Notes under the pieces: model-generated
What the model saw: only the letters and a program-made list of their open reading frames with translations
What the model was told of the DNA's origin: nothing
The model's database searches: none
Source: Methylovirgula sp.
GTDB taxonomy: Bacteria; Pseudomonadota; Alphaproteobacteria; Rhizobiales; Beijerinckiaceae
NCBI GenBank assembly: GCA_025356505.1
Contig: JANXSV010000232.1
Coordinates: 1 to 6,116, forward strand
DNA: 6,116 bases
Direction: 5' to 3'
Part shown: positions 5,925 to 6,116 of the stretch, piece after piece
Position numbering within the stretch: the stretch's first letter is position 1
Layout: each line of letters begins with the position of its first letter
Made by a program: the position numbers and the translations under genes

Positions 5925-6116
5925 ATGTTCCTGCTTCGACGCCTTAGCTTCGCTCTATCCTTGATGATTGCCGCCATTTTCTCCCAATTGCCGGAATATG
6001 CCCAGCAATACCGGCAGCGTTTGGGCGGCGCGCTCGATGAGCTGAATTCCCTTATCGGTACTTTTGATGCTGAAATTGCTGCGCAAAATCTCACGCGCCA
6101 GGAGGCGCTTCAGCGC
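5925..6116 (+). CDS. DUF2937 family protein, N-terminal part (partial)
   Basis: This gene starts at the ATG at 5925, with a strong GGAGG (5915-5919) 5 bases upstream, and stays open to the window edge; 64 residues are visible. The beginning MFLLRRLSFALSLMIAAIFS is basic then hydrophobic, so it is a membrane anchor or signal. It is followed by LPEYAQQYRQRLGGALDELN and FDAEIAAQNLTRQEALQR. The pattern of a short hydrophobic start, then PEYAQQYRQRLGGALDEL and a charged helical stretch, matches the DUF2937 family of uncharacterised proteobacterial proteins as I remember it. The rest of the protein lies beyond the window. It follows the WD40 gene by 50 bases on the same strand and may share its transcript. 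No function is known to me. Confidence 0.78.
   Translation, partial: MFLLRRLSFALSLMIAAIFSQLPEYAQQYRQRLGGALDELNSLIGTFDAEIAAQNLTRQEALQR

Overview
The window looks like chromosomal DNA from an alphaproteobacterium, probably of the Hyphomicrobiales group. This is inferred from protein style (a Tat-exported OpgG/OpgD-type glucan protein, an AefR-like TetR regulator, a His-rich CobW GTPase beside a WD40 protein, a DUF2937 protein), moderate GC and compact gene packing. No rRNA, tRNA, insertion sequence, integrase or CRISPR array is visible, so nothing marks the region as a mobile island.

Layout, left to right. (1) 1-155: the last 32 codons of a KDPG aldolase gene (eda), followed by a plausible Rho-independent terminator. 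(2) 235-2097: a two-gene operon of a 78-residue two-helix membrane protein (GTG start) and, 18 bases later, a 535-residue periplasmic glucan biosynthesis protein of the OpgG/OpgD (MdoG) family with a twin-arginine signal. Both Asp residues known to be catalytic in E. coli OpgD (GH186) are conserved. The usual partner glucosyltransferase opgH is not next to it. (3) 2175-2423, minus strand: a small exported protein of unknown function (82 residues, clear signal peptide, two cysteines). (4) 2424-2800: a non-coding stretch rich in inverted repeats. Its right end holds a well-formed -35/-10 promoter flanked by two related palindromic sites, probably the autoregulatory operators of the next gene. 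(5) 2801-3556: a TetR/AcrR-family repressor with an AefR-like C-terminal half and an unusually long N-terminal tail. (6) 3713-6116: a rightward block of a CobW/COG0523 metal-chaperone GTPase with a His/Asp-rich metal-binding loop, a cytoplasmic WD40 beta-propeller protein, and the start of a DUF2937 membrane-anchored protein that runs off the window.

Functionally the window mixes central carbon metabolism (eda), envelope glucan processing (opgG/D-like) and metal homeostasis (cobW block). The TetR gene has no efflux pump or other obvious target gene beside it here, so its visible operators suggest self-control plus targets elsewhere. No wholly new system is evident. The least explained items are the small exported Cys-pair protein, the membrane protein paired with the glucan enzyme, the operator architecture of the TetR promoter, and the nested, mutually exclusive inverted repeats just before the WD40 start codon.
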